Source: Hyphomicrobiales bacterium (GTDB lineage Bacteria; Pseudomonadota; Alphaproteobacteria; Micropepsales; Micropepsaceae). From it: DNA of 5,765 nucleotides. Numbering within the stretch: the first letter of the stretch is position 1; each line of letters begins with the position of its first letter. The notes under the pieces were generated by a model that saw nothing but the letters and a program-made list of their open reading frames with translations, was not told the origin of the DNA and made no database searches. Location of the stretch: assembly GCA_017849395.1 (NCBI GenBank), contig JAFIHO010000327.1, positions 1 to 5,765 on the forward strand, in the 5' to 3' direction. Below, piece by piece: positions 1-4,859 of this stretch. A program made the position numbers and the translations under genes.

Positions 1-325
1 GCGGGAAGCACTTCACCCCCTTGTCCTTGAGACTCAGGGCGCCCGCATCCCCCCGGGTCATCACCGCGGCCGCCGTCATCGGCTTGGTGATGGACGCAAG
101 CAGGAACACCGGATCGGCTCCCTTAGCGGTCCCGAAGTCGCGCGCGAAACGCTGCGCCCCTTGCGTCACCAGGATCGACGCGCCTGCCACCCGCCCGTCG
201 CCCACCCATGCATTCATCACATCGGCCGCGCTTTGCAGCTTGGCCTCGTTCCATCCGGCGGCTCGGGCCGCACCCGGCACGGCCGCAAATCCGGCGCCTG
301 CCAGCAGAAAATCTCTACGCTTCAT
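1..325 (-). CDS. Serine hydrolase, beta-lactamase class C family (partial, 3' end outside window)
   Basis: The first 108 residues are visible; the gene runs off the left edge. The protein begins MKRRDFLLAGAGFAAVPGAA, a twin-arginine (Tat) type signal with R3-R4-x-F6-L7, a hydrophobic stretch and a likely cleavage after A22 (Ala-Arg-Ala). The mature part opens with a helix typical of the family, a short beta strand (ASILVTQG) and then LASITKPMT, where S78-I-T-K81 is the SxxK nucleophile/base motif of serine beta-lactamase and DD-peptidase-like hydrolases. The ALSLKDKGVKCFP stretch matches the usual 'LxLDDxVxxYxP' segment that follows. The other catalytic motifs lie outside the window, so esterase, amidase, peptidase or beta-lactamase activity cannot be told apart. 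The start at 325 overlaps the stop of the upstream serine hydrolase gene as ATGA, preceded by GAAGGAA about 8 bases away, so the two are cotranscribed and probably translationally coupled. Confidence 0.88.
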   Translation of the reverse strand, partial: MKRRDFLLAGAGFAAVPGAARAAGWNEAKLQSAADVMNAWVGDGRVAGASILVTQGAQRFARDFGTAKGADPVFLLASITKPMTAAAVMTRGDAGALSLKDKGVKCFP

Positions 326-1518
326 CCGTTTTTTCCTTCATTGCGAATGGACGCCAGCAACAGGCGCACAAATTCCTTCATCTGGGCGCCGTCGATCCAG
401 CGCACCACTGCCACGATGTCATGCTCATAGTCGATGAAGATAATGTTGCTGCCGTCGCCGACAAAGGCGACGCTGTCCTCGCGCGCCGCCGGATACATCT
501 TCTTTCCCGTGTTGAGGAACCAGTTGCAATAGCCATAGCCGGGATTGGGGCCGGTCGGGGTGCTCGCCATCGTCACCCATTTGTCGGACAGGATCTGCCT
601 GTCGCCCCATTTGCCCTTGCGCAGGCCCAGAAGGCCCAGCCGCGCCTGGTCGCGCGCCGACAGGAACATGCCGCCGCCCCAATGGCCGCCGCCGCTCACC
701 ACTTTCACGCGCTTCCCGTCGATGCTGGTCCAGCTATTGTCATAGCCTTCCCAGTGCCAGGTGTCGGACATGCCGATGGGATCGCCGACATATTCCTTCA
801 TCACCTCCGGCAGCGGACGTTTCCACAGATGCGTCAACGCCAGCGCCAGCGCATTCACCCGCACATCATTGTATTTCCATTGCTTGCCAACCGGCGGCGC
901 TCCCTTGACCAGCTCGCTCCAGGGCTTGCCCGCTTCGGGCCGATCCGCCCACCAGGGCTTGCCCCACAGCGTGCCTTCCCAGCCGCTGGTCTGGCGCAGC
1001 ATGTTGTCCCAGGTGATGGGCTGATTGTGCGGCAGCATATAGTCGGGCGTCGGGCGCACATAATCGATCACGCGGTCGTTGACGCTCTTGATCATGCCCT
1101 TGTCGAACGCCACGCCTGCCACCGAGGACACGAATGTCTTGGTGACGGAAAAAGTCATGTCCACATCATGCACCCGGCCCCATTCCGCCACGATGCGACC
1201 ATGGCGCAGGATGATGCCATTGGCGGGCGCGTGGGCCTTGAGCGGCCCGATGGGCGAGGAGAAAGCCTCGCCTACATATTTGAGCGGAATGGAAACGCGC
1301 AGGTCGCGGATATCGACATGCTGCGCCAGTTCGGGCGGATATTTGTTTTCCGCGCCCACCGCAAAATCGATGGCGGCCTTCAGCCCGGCGGCGTCGAAGC
1401 CCGCATCGCTGGGCGTCTGGGTCGCCCATTTGTCGCCCTTCGGCGGCACATAGTCCGCCGCCAGCGCCCCCGACAGCGGCATCAGCACCGCGAATGCGGC
1501 AAATAGTAAGCGTTTCAT
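322..1518 (-). CDS. Exported serine hydrolase, beta-lactamase class C / NylB-like family
   Basis: The 398-residue protein has a Sec signal peptide (MKRLLFAAFAVLMPLSGALA, likely cut after A20). The mature domain spans most of the chain and has the fold signature of class C beta-lactamase-like hydrolases: S124-V-T-K127 (SxxK, nucleophile and general base), the helix QTSGWEG at about 176-182, and Y216-N-D (the YxN/YSN-type motif). These are followed by the glycine-rich SGGGHWGGGMFLSARDQARLG (about 275-295) and F352-V-G-D-G-S-N358, where family members usually have KTG or HxG. The last motif lacks the usual Lys/His, which fits esterase or amide hydrolase members (6-aminohexanoate-dimer hydrolase-like) better than a true beta-lactamase. 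The substrate is unknown. A GGGGG core sits 4 bases before the ATG. It is the first gene of a leftward unit and overlaps the next serine hydrolase gene by 4 bases. It should act in the periplasm or outside the cell. Confidence 0.92.
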   Translation of the reverse strand: MKRLLFAAFAVLMPLSGALAADYVPPKGDKWATQTPSDAGFDAAGLKAAIDFAVGAENKYPPELAQHVDIRDLRVSIPLKYVGEAFSSPIGPLKAHAPANGIILRHGRIVAEWGRVHDVDMTFSVTKTFVSSVAGVAFDKGMIKSVNDRVIDYVRPTPDYMLPHNQPITWDNMLRQTSGWEGTLWGKPWWADRPEAGKPWSELVKGAPPVGKQWKYNDVRVNALALALTHLWKRPLPEVMKEYVGDPIGMSDTWHWEGYDNSWTSIDGKRVKVVSGGGHWGGGMFLSARDQARLGLLGLRKGKWGDRQILSDKWVTMASTPTGPNPGYGYCNWFLNTGKKMYPAAREDSVAFVGDGSNIIFIDYEHDIVAVVRWIDGAQMKEFVRLLLASIRNEGKNG

Positions 1519-1547
1519 GTCTCCCCCGGATCGGCCTGTTTTGTCCT

Positions 1548-1576
1548 ACTATAAGGGGGACCGCGCCGATTTGCAG
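1548..1576 (-). promoter_or_regulatory. Candidate sigma-70 promoter for the leftward serine hydrolase operon
   Basis: Read leftward, TATAGT (1553-1548) matches the -10 consensus at five of six bases. It lies exactly 17 bases from CTGCAA (1576-1571), which matches the -35 consensus at only three of six. Transcription would start near 1541 and give a short leader of about 20 bases containing the GGGGGAG ribosome-binding site. The -10 is convincing in an otherwise GC-rich spacer; the -35 is weak. This is a motif match by eye only. Confidence 0.35.
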
Positions 1577-1597
1577 CCATGCCGGACGGGCGATAAT
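1571..1597 (+). promoter_or_regulatory. Weak candidate promoter for the rightward operon
   Basis: Read rightward, GATAAT (1592-1597) matches the -10 consensus at five of six bases. TTGCAG (1571-1576) could serve as -35 with TTG conserved, but the spacer is only 15 bases, shorter than the usual 16-18. Its -35 would coincide with the -35 proposed for the opposite strand, so the two promoters would overlap and compete. An activator-dependent or alternative-sigma promoter is equally possible. Confidence 0.22.
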
Positions 1598-1629
1598 CTC
1601 ACCCAAAGGCCGGGCCGACCGGAAAAACC

Positions 1630-1639
1630 AGGGGGAGAG
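1630..1639 (+). promoter_or_regulatory. Ribosome binding site deciding the DUF6282 gene start
   Basis: AGGGGGAGAG directly precedes ATG 1640, with the G-run 4 bases from the start. It supports this start over the upstream in-frame ATG at 1517, which would place 41 non-conserved, hydrophilic residues in front of the signal peptide and overlap the start codon of the divergent gene. Confidence 0.7.
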
Positions 1640-2575
1640 ATGAGCGGCAAGACGGGCATGATCTCATCCTTGGTGGCGCTCGGGTTGATGTTGCTGGCCG
1701 CACCCGCTCTGGCGCAACCCGCGCAGGATATGAACCTCCGGGGCGCAATCGATTTCCATGTCCATACGGGACCCGATCGCGTGCCGCGTGACATGGATGC
1801 CGACGATCTGGCGCGTCTGGCGAAGCGAATGGACATGCGCGGCCTGGTCATGAAGAACCACTGGGAGAGCACCGCCTCGCTGGTCTATCTGGTGCGCAAA
1901 CAGGTGCCGGGCATCGAACTGTTCGGCGGCGTGACCCAGGACCTCGCGGTGGGCGGCATCAATCTGGAAGCCGTCAAGCACATGGCCAACACCAAGGGCG
2001 GCTATGGGCGGGTGATCTGGCTGCCGACCTTCGATGCCGAGAATGCCATGAAGGGCAGGGGGCCGCAGGTATCCGTATTGAAGGATGGCAAACTGCTGCC
2101 CGGTGTTGTCGAACTGATCGATTATATCGCCGCCAATCCGAAACTGGTGCTGGAGACGGGTCATGTCTCCGCCGCCGAGGCGCTGCTGGTGATCCGCGAA
2201 GCCAAGGCGCGGGGCGTGAAGCATATCGTCGTCACCCATGCGATGGGCGACCCGATCAACATGACCATCCTCCAGATGCAGGAAGCGGCCTCGATGGGCG
2301 CGTATCTGGAATTCGTCTATGGCGCGACCCTGTCGCGCAACGCCACGCTGACCGTCGCGAAATATGCCGAAGCGATAAGAGCCATTGGTCCCCGTTCCTG
2401 CATCATCGCCACCGATCTGGGCGGTCTGGCCGCGCCGGGCGACAACCCGCGGCCGTCTCCGCCCCAGGGCCTGCTGGATTTCATGAACAAACTGCACGCC
2501 GCCGGTTTCACCGTGGCAGAGGTGAACCAGATGGCAAAAACCAATCCAGCCCTGGCGCTGGGTCTCGACCCTTGA
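1640..2575 (+). CDS. Exported DUF6282 family amidohydrolase-like protein
   Basis: The 311-residue protein starts with a signal peptide (hydrophobic SSLVALGLMLLAAPALA, likely cut after A25 before QPAQD). It then has the DUF6282 layout: an opening strand GAIDFHVHTGPD with H40-V-H42; the motif MKNHWEST with K72 and H74; FGGVTQDLAVGGINLEAV (about 95-112, the usual GG-N-xxV segment); the VIWLPTFDAE block; ETGH (H175); VVTH (H200); and ATD (D259). HxH, Lys, two further His and a late Asp are the ligand types expected for the metal site of a TIM-barrel amidohydrolase superfamily enzyme, so the site looks complete. The reaction and substrate of the family are, to my knowledge, not established. The chain ends NPALALGLDP, typical of the family's C-terminus. 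It is first in a rightward unit, and its stop lies inside the ribosome-binding site of the next gene, so the two are probably coexpressed. Confidence 0.85.
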   Translation: MSGKTGMISSLVALGLMLLAAPALAQPAQDMNLRGAIDFHVHTGPDRVPRDMDADDLARLAKRMDMRGLVMKNHWESTASLVYLVRKQVPGIELFGGVTQDLAVGGINLEAVKHMANTKGGYGRVIWLPTFDAENAMKGRGPQVSVLKDGKLLPGVVELIDYIAANPKLVLETGHVSAAEALLVIREAKARGVKHIVVTHAMGDPINMTILQMQEAASMGAYLEFVYGATLSRNATLTVAKYAEAIRAIGPRSCIIATDLGGLAAPGDNPRPSPPQGLLDFMNKLHAAGFTVAEVNQMAKTNPALALGLDP

Positions 2576-2580
2576 AGGAG
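2574..2580 (+). promoter_or_regulatory. Ribosome binding site deciding the quinoprotein start
   Basis: GAAGGAG overlaps the TGA stop (2573-2575) of the DUF6282 gene and sits 6 bases before ATG 2587. That is ideal spacing. The in-frame ATG at 2581 touches the motif with no spacer, and the TTG at 2572 precedes it. The overlap with the upstream stop suggests coupled translation. Confidence 0.75.
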
Positions 2581-2586
2581 ATGACT

Positions 2587-3870
2587 ATGAAATTGCGCAT
2601 ACTCGCGGCGGGCCTGTTGCTGGCGGCCTCTCCCGGTCTGGCGCAGCAAAGCGCCGCGCCCGGCACGCCGGACTGGCGCACAGTCGACGGCCAGCCCATC
2701 GAGACACGCCCGCCGGAAAAGGCGGACGACAGGCCGCTATTCCCCGAACAGACCCGCGCGCCCTACAGGAAAAGCGTTCCGTTCAAGGTCACGGTGCTGA
2801 CCGACAAGCTGTATGCCACCTGGAATCTTGCATTCCTCCCGGACGGAAAAATCCTGATCACCGAAAGGCTGCCCGGCACGATCCGCGTTCTGGACAAGGC
2901 CAACAATCTGTCCGCGCCGATCAAGGGACTGGAGAATCTGTCCTCGACCAAACAGGGCATCGGCATGCTCGATGTGGCGCTCGCGCCCGATTTCGCGCGC
3001 AGCCGCCGCATCTTCTTCGCCTTCTTCGAATATAACGGCACCACCAACAGCAACACCTATGTCGGACGCGGTCGGCTGAATGCGGACGCGACGGCAGTGG
3101 AAGGCGCGGAAGTGATCTTCCGTTCCATCCCCGCCTGGCCGTCCAAGCGCCTGGGCGGCAAGACCGGCGGCCGCATCGTGTTCGACAAGGGCGGCAATCT
3201 CATCCTGCCCATCGGTGACCGTTCGGATTCGCCGCCCTGGGAAGTGGCGCAGCGCGCCGACCAGCATCTGGGCAAGATCATCCGCATCACCCAGGACGGC
3301 AAACCCGCGGCAGGCAATCCCTGGATCGGTTCCGCCGACACGCTGCCGGAGATCTGGGCCTTCGGCACCCGCAGCCAGGAAGGCATGACCGTCGATCCGA
3401 AAACCGGCAAGATCTGGGAGACCGAGCACGGCCCGCGCGGCGGCGACGAACTCAACATCATCGAGAAGGGCAAGAATTACGGCTGGCCCTATATCACCCA
3501 CGGCATCGATTATCCCGGCGGCCCGATCGGCGATGGCGAAACCGCGATGAAGGGCATGGAGCAGCCGGTCTATTACTGGGACCCAATCATCGGCCCTTCA
3601 GGCATGGCTTTCTATACTGGCAATCTTTTTCCCGCCTGGAAGAACAGCCTGTTCGTCTGCGGCCTGCGCGGCAATCTGCTGACCAGGCTGGAAATCCGCA
3701 ATGACAAGGTGGTGGCGGAAGAACCGCTGTTGACCGATCTGAAGACCCGCATCCGCGATGTGCGCGTGGGCCCGGACGGCGCGGTCTATGTGCTGACCGA
3801 CAGCGGCAGCGCCTCGATCAGCGCGCACACCAATCCCACCAGCAAACTTCTCAAGCTGACGCCGCAATAG
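2587..3870 (+). CDS. PQQ-dependent aldose sugar dehydrogenase-like protein (GSDH/YliI family), exported
   Basis: The 427-residue protein has a signal peptide (MKLRILAAGLLLAASPGLAQ) and a Pro/charged linker to about residue 60. A six-bladed propeller of the soluble glucose dehydrogenase/YliI (Asd) family follows. The family oxidises aldoses at C1 in the periplasm using PQQ and calcium. Visible family motifs are WNLAFLPDGKILITER, GIGMLDVALAPDF, GGRIVFDKGGNLILPIGD, LGKIIRI, PEIWAFGTRSQEGM, EHGPRGGDELNII (calcium site, about 280-292), KNYGWP, GMEQPVYYWDP, PSGMAFYTG, RIRDVRVGPDGAVYVLTD. Compared from memory with Acinetobacter soluble glucose dehydrogenase, the PQQ-contacting arginines R228, R406 and R408 correspond to R262, R388 and R390, and D163 to D211. 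The catalytic His144 column holds K192 (GKTGGR), and N229 is Ser. It may therefore be a divergent or catalytically altered member. It lies 11 bases after the DUF6282 gene in the same unit. Confidence 0.88.
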   Translation: MKLRILAAGLLLAASPGLAQQSAAPGTPDWRTVDGQPIETRPPEKADDRPLFPEQTRAPYRKSVPFKVTVLTDKLYATWNLAFLPDGKILITERLPGTIRVLDKANNLSAPIKGLENLSSTKQGIGMLDVALAPDFARSRRIFFAFFEYNGTTNSNTYVGRGRLNADATAVEGAEVIFRSIPAWPSKRLGGKTGGRIVFDKGGNLILPIGDRSDSPPWEVAQRADQHLGKIIRITQDGKPAAGNPWIGSADTLPEIWAFGTRSQEGMTVDPKTGKIWETEHGPRGGDELNIIEKGKNYGWPYITHGIDYPGGPIGDGETAMKGMEQPVYYWDPIIGPSGMAFYTGNLFPAWKNSLFVCGLRGNLLTRLEIRNDKVVAEEPLLTDLKTRIRDVRVGPDGAVYVLTDSGSASISAHTNPTSKLLKLTPQ

Positions 3871-3879
3871 GTCTTTTCA

Positions 3880-3980
3880 TCGCGTGTCCCCCAAAATCTG
3901 TCGCGTGTGAATGCGAAGTCATCTATGTTCGCGACCAGGTAAGGGCGATGCCGCGCTCGCCATGCGAAATAGTGCGAAAT
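3880..3980 (+). repeat. Short direct repeats in the gap before the PEBP gene
   Basis: TCGCGTGT occurs at 3880-3887 and 3901-3908, 21 bases apart, about two helical turns. TGCGAAAT occurs at 3963-3970 and 3973-3980, 10 bases apart, and its core TGCGAA also at 3912-3917. The second pair ends 2 bases before the GGAG ribosome-binding site. They could be binding sites for a dimeric regulator or chance repeats in GC-rich DNA. No convincing -35/-10 pair or terminator was found in this 123-base gap. Confidence 0.3.
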
Positions 3981-3993
3981 CTGGAGACTGCCC

Positions 3994-4569
3994 ATGATGT
4001 CCGACATCCGCATCCTCGCGCTTGGCGCGCTGCTTCTGTCCATCGCCGCTGCGGGCGCGCAAGCGCCGGCAACACCACCCGCGCCAGCCATGGTGATGAC
4101 CAGCACGGCATTCGAAGATGGCGGTGTCATCCCCGACAAATACACCCAAAACGCGCCGAACCCCGTGTCACCCGCGCTGTCGTGGGAAAATGCGCCGGCC
4201 AACACGGCAAGCTTCACACTCATCATGCACGATGTGGATACGCTGCCGCGCCCAACCGGCCCGGACAATCTGCACTGGATGCTGATCAATATTCCCGCCA
4301 CGGCGAAAGGCCTGCCCGAAGGCGTGCCCGCCGTCGCGCAACTGCCGGATGGCACCCTGAACCCGCTGACCCAGGCGGGCCGCAAGATCGGCTATCTGGG
4401 CATGGGCGCGCCCAAGGGTCCGTATCATCATTATGTCTTCGAACTCTACGCGCTGGACATCAAGCTGCCCGCGCCGTCCACCGAAGTGCCGGTGCGTGAC
4501 CAAATCCTGAAAGCGATGGACGGCCATGTCCTCGCCAAGGCGGCCTATGTGGGCCGCTTCCACCGATAA
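3994..4569 (+). CDS. YbhB/YbcL family Raf kinase inhibitor-like (PEBP) protein, exported
   Basis: The 191-residue protein has a signal peptide (hydrophobic ILALGALLLSIAAAG, likely cut after A24). The rest is one phosphatidylethanolamine-binding protein fold of normal bacterial length. Its blocks come in order: MTSTAFEDGGVIPDKYT, SPALSWENAPANTASFTLIM, H79-D-V-D82 (ligand-pocket DxD segment), LHWMLINIPATAKGLPEG (H94, W95), and GYLGMGAPKGPYHHYVFELYALD (H145-H146-Y147). The usual GYxGPxPPxGxxH is slightly altered to GYLGMGAP. Bacterial members are small ligand-binding proteins of unsettled function; the name Raf kinase inhibitor comes from eukaryotic homologues and says nothing about its role here. 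GGAG at 3983-3986 is 7 bases from ATG 3994, so this start is preferred to ATG 3997. It is last in the rightward unit, with a strong terminator 22 bases after the stop. It could be cotranscribed with the quinoprotein or have its own promoter in the 123-base gap. Confidence 0.92.
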   Translation: MMSDIRILALGALLLSIAAAGAQAPATPPAPAMVMTSTAFEDGGVIPDKYTQNAPNPVSPALSWENAPANTASFTLIMHDVDTLPRPTGPDNLHWMLINIPATAKGLPEGVPAVAQLPDGTLNPLTQAGRKIGYLGMGAPKGPYHHYVFELYALDIKLPAPSTEVPVRDQILKAMDGHVLAKAAYVGRFHR

Positions 4570-4591
4570 AGGTGTCCGACCCGCGTGCAAC

Positions 4592-4617
4592 AAGGGCGGC
4601 CATGGCCGCCCTTTTTT
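4592..4617 (+). terminator. Rho-independent terminator of the rightward operon
   Basis: A perfect 22-base palindrome (4592-4613; arms AAGGGCGGC and GCCGCCCTT around CATG) is followed without a gap by a run of six T (4612-4617). The GC-rich stem, short loop and T-run are those of a strong intrinsic terminator, placed 22 bases after the PEBP stop. Read leftward, the stem is followed by TTGTTG rather than a T-run, so it would terminate only weakly for the convergent mutarotase gene. Confidence 0.93.
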
Positions 4618-4859
4618 GTCTGTCGCCGCGCGCAAGACCGCGATCCGGCGCGGGACATGGTGGGGATTTGCGCAGACATGCTTCAGTCTTTTCAATACTC
4701 CGCCCAGGATAGCGCGGGGAAATCCTTGTCCCCATCTGGCGCCCGTAAAAATAACACCTACCTTGTCTCTCCTGTCGCAAGGGGATGTTCCCCGCGCGCG
4801 CTGTTTGACAAGTGAATCCGACTGAGGGGACCGATAGCGGCAGCGTATCGGCAATCGCC
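4618..4859. other. Intergenic spacer between convergent genes, no gene recognised
   Basis: These 242 bases lie between the operon terminator and the 3' end of the leftward mutarotase gene. Open frames here lack family motifs and a good ribosome-binding site, and the longest reads through from the PEBP gene in another frame. It contains two inverted repeats with the same GGGGA/TCCCC arms (4716-4733 with 8-base loop; 4781-4793 with 3-base loop), and an isolated consensus -35 hexamer TTGACA (4805-4810) with no -10 at normal spacing. It also has a 6-base stem CCGATA/TATCGG (4831-4851). None of these can be given a function from sequence alone. Confidence 0.6.

Larger units (their letters stand above)
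1519..1639. promoter_or_regulatory. Divergent intergenic promoter region
   Basis: These 121 bases separate the starts of two divergent genes (leftward serine hydrolase, rightward DUF6282 protein), so both promoters and any shared operator must lie here or inside the genes. Both genes have the same ribosome-binding geometry: GGGGG, then AGAC or AGAG, then ATG. A TCCCCC block (1522-1527) and a GGGGGA block (1555-1560) form an inverted pair flanking the AT-rich TACTATAA segment, which is the only AT-rich element in this GC-rich spacer. No operator of a known regulator was recognised and no regulator gene is adjacent. Confidence 0.6.

Noticed and set aside
208..1506. 432-codon rightward open frame opposite the serine hydrolase gene
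   Set aside because: It is antisense to a gene with clear family motifs, its translation is rich in His, Arg and Ala with no recognisable domain, and such long antisense frames are common in GC-rich codon usage.
1517..1639. Upstream in-frame ATG extending the DUF6282 protein by 41 residues
   Set aside because: It would overlap the divergent gene's start codon, cover the promoter region and bury the signal peptide; ATG 1640 has an excellent ribosome-binding site.
1664..2497. 277-codon leftward open frame opposite the DUF6282 gene
   Set aside because: It lies entirely inside the DUF6282 gene on the other strand, has low-complexity His/Arg/Gly composition and matches no family.
2572..2586. TTG 2572 or ATG 2581 as the quinoprotein start
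   Set aside because: TTG lies before the GAAGGAG ribosome-binding site and ATG 2581 directly touches it; ATG 2587 has 6-base spacing and yields a clean signal peptide.
2737..3501. 254-codon leftward open frame opposite the quinoprotein gene
   Set aside because: It is antisense to conserved propeller blades and has no motif or ribosome-binding site of its own.
4805..4810. TTGACA as a promoter
   Set aside because: It is a perfect -35 hexamer, but no -10 like hexamer lies 16-18 bases downstream and it would point into the antisense of the mutarotase gene.
4526..4825. 99-codon rightward open frame into the spacer
   Set aside because: It begins inside the PEBP gene in another frame, crosses the intrinsic terminator and has no family signature.
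4831..4851. CCGATA/TATCGG hairpin as the mutarotase terminator
   Set aside because: The stem has only 6 base pairs with a 9-base loop and no T-run follows on the leftward strand.
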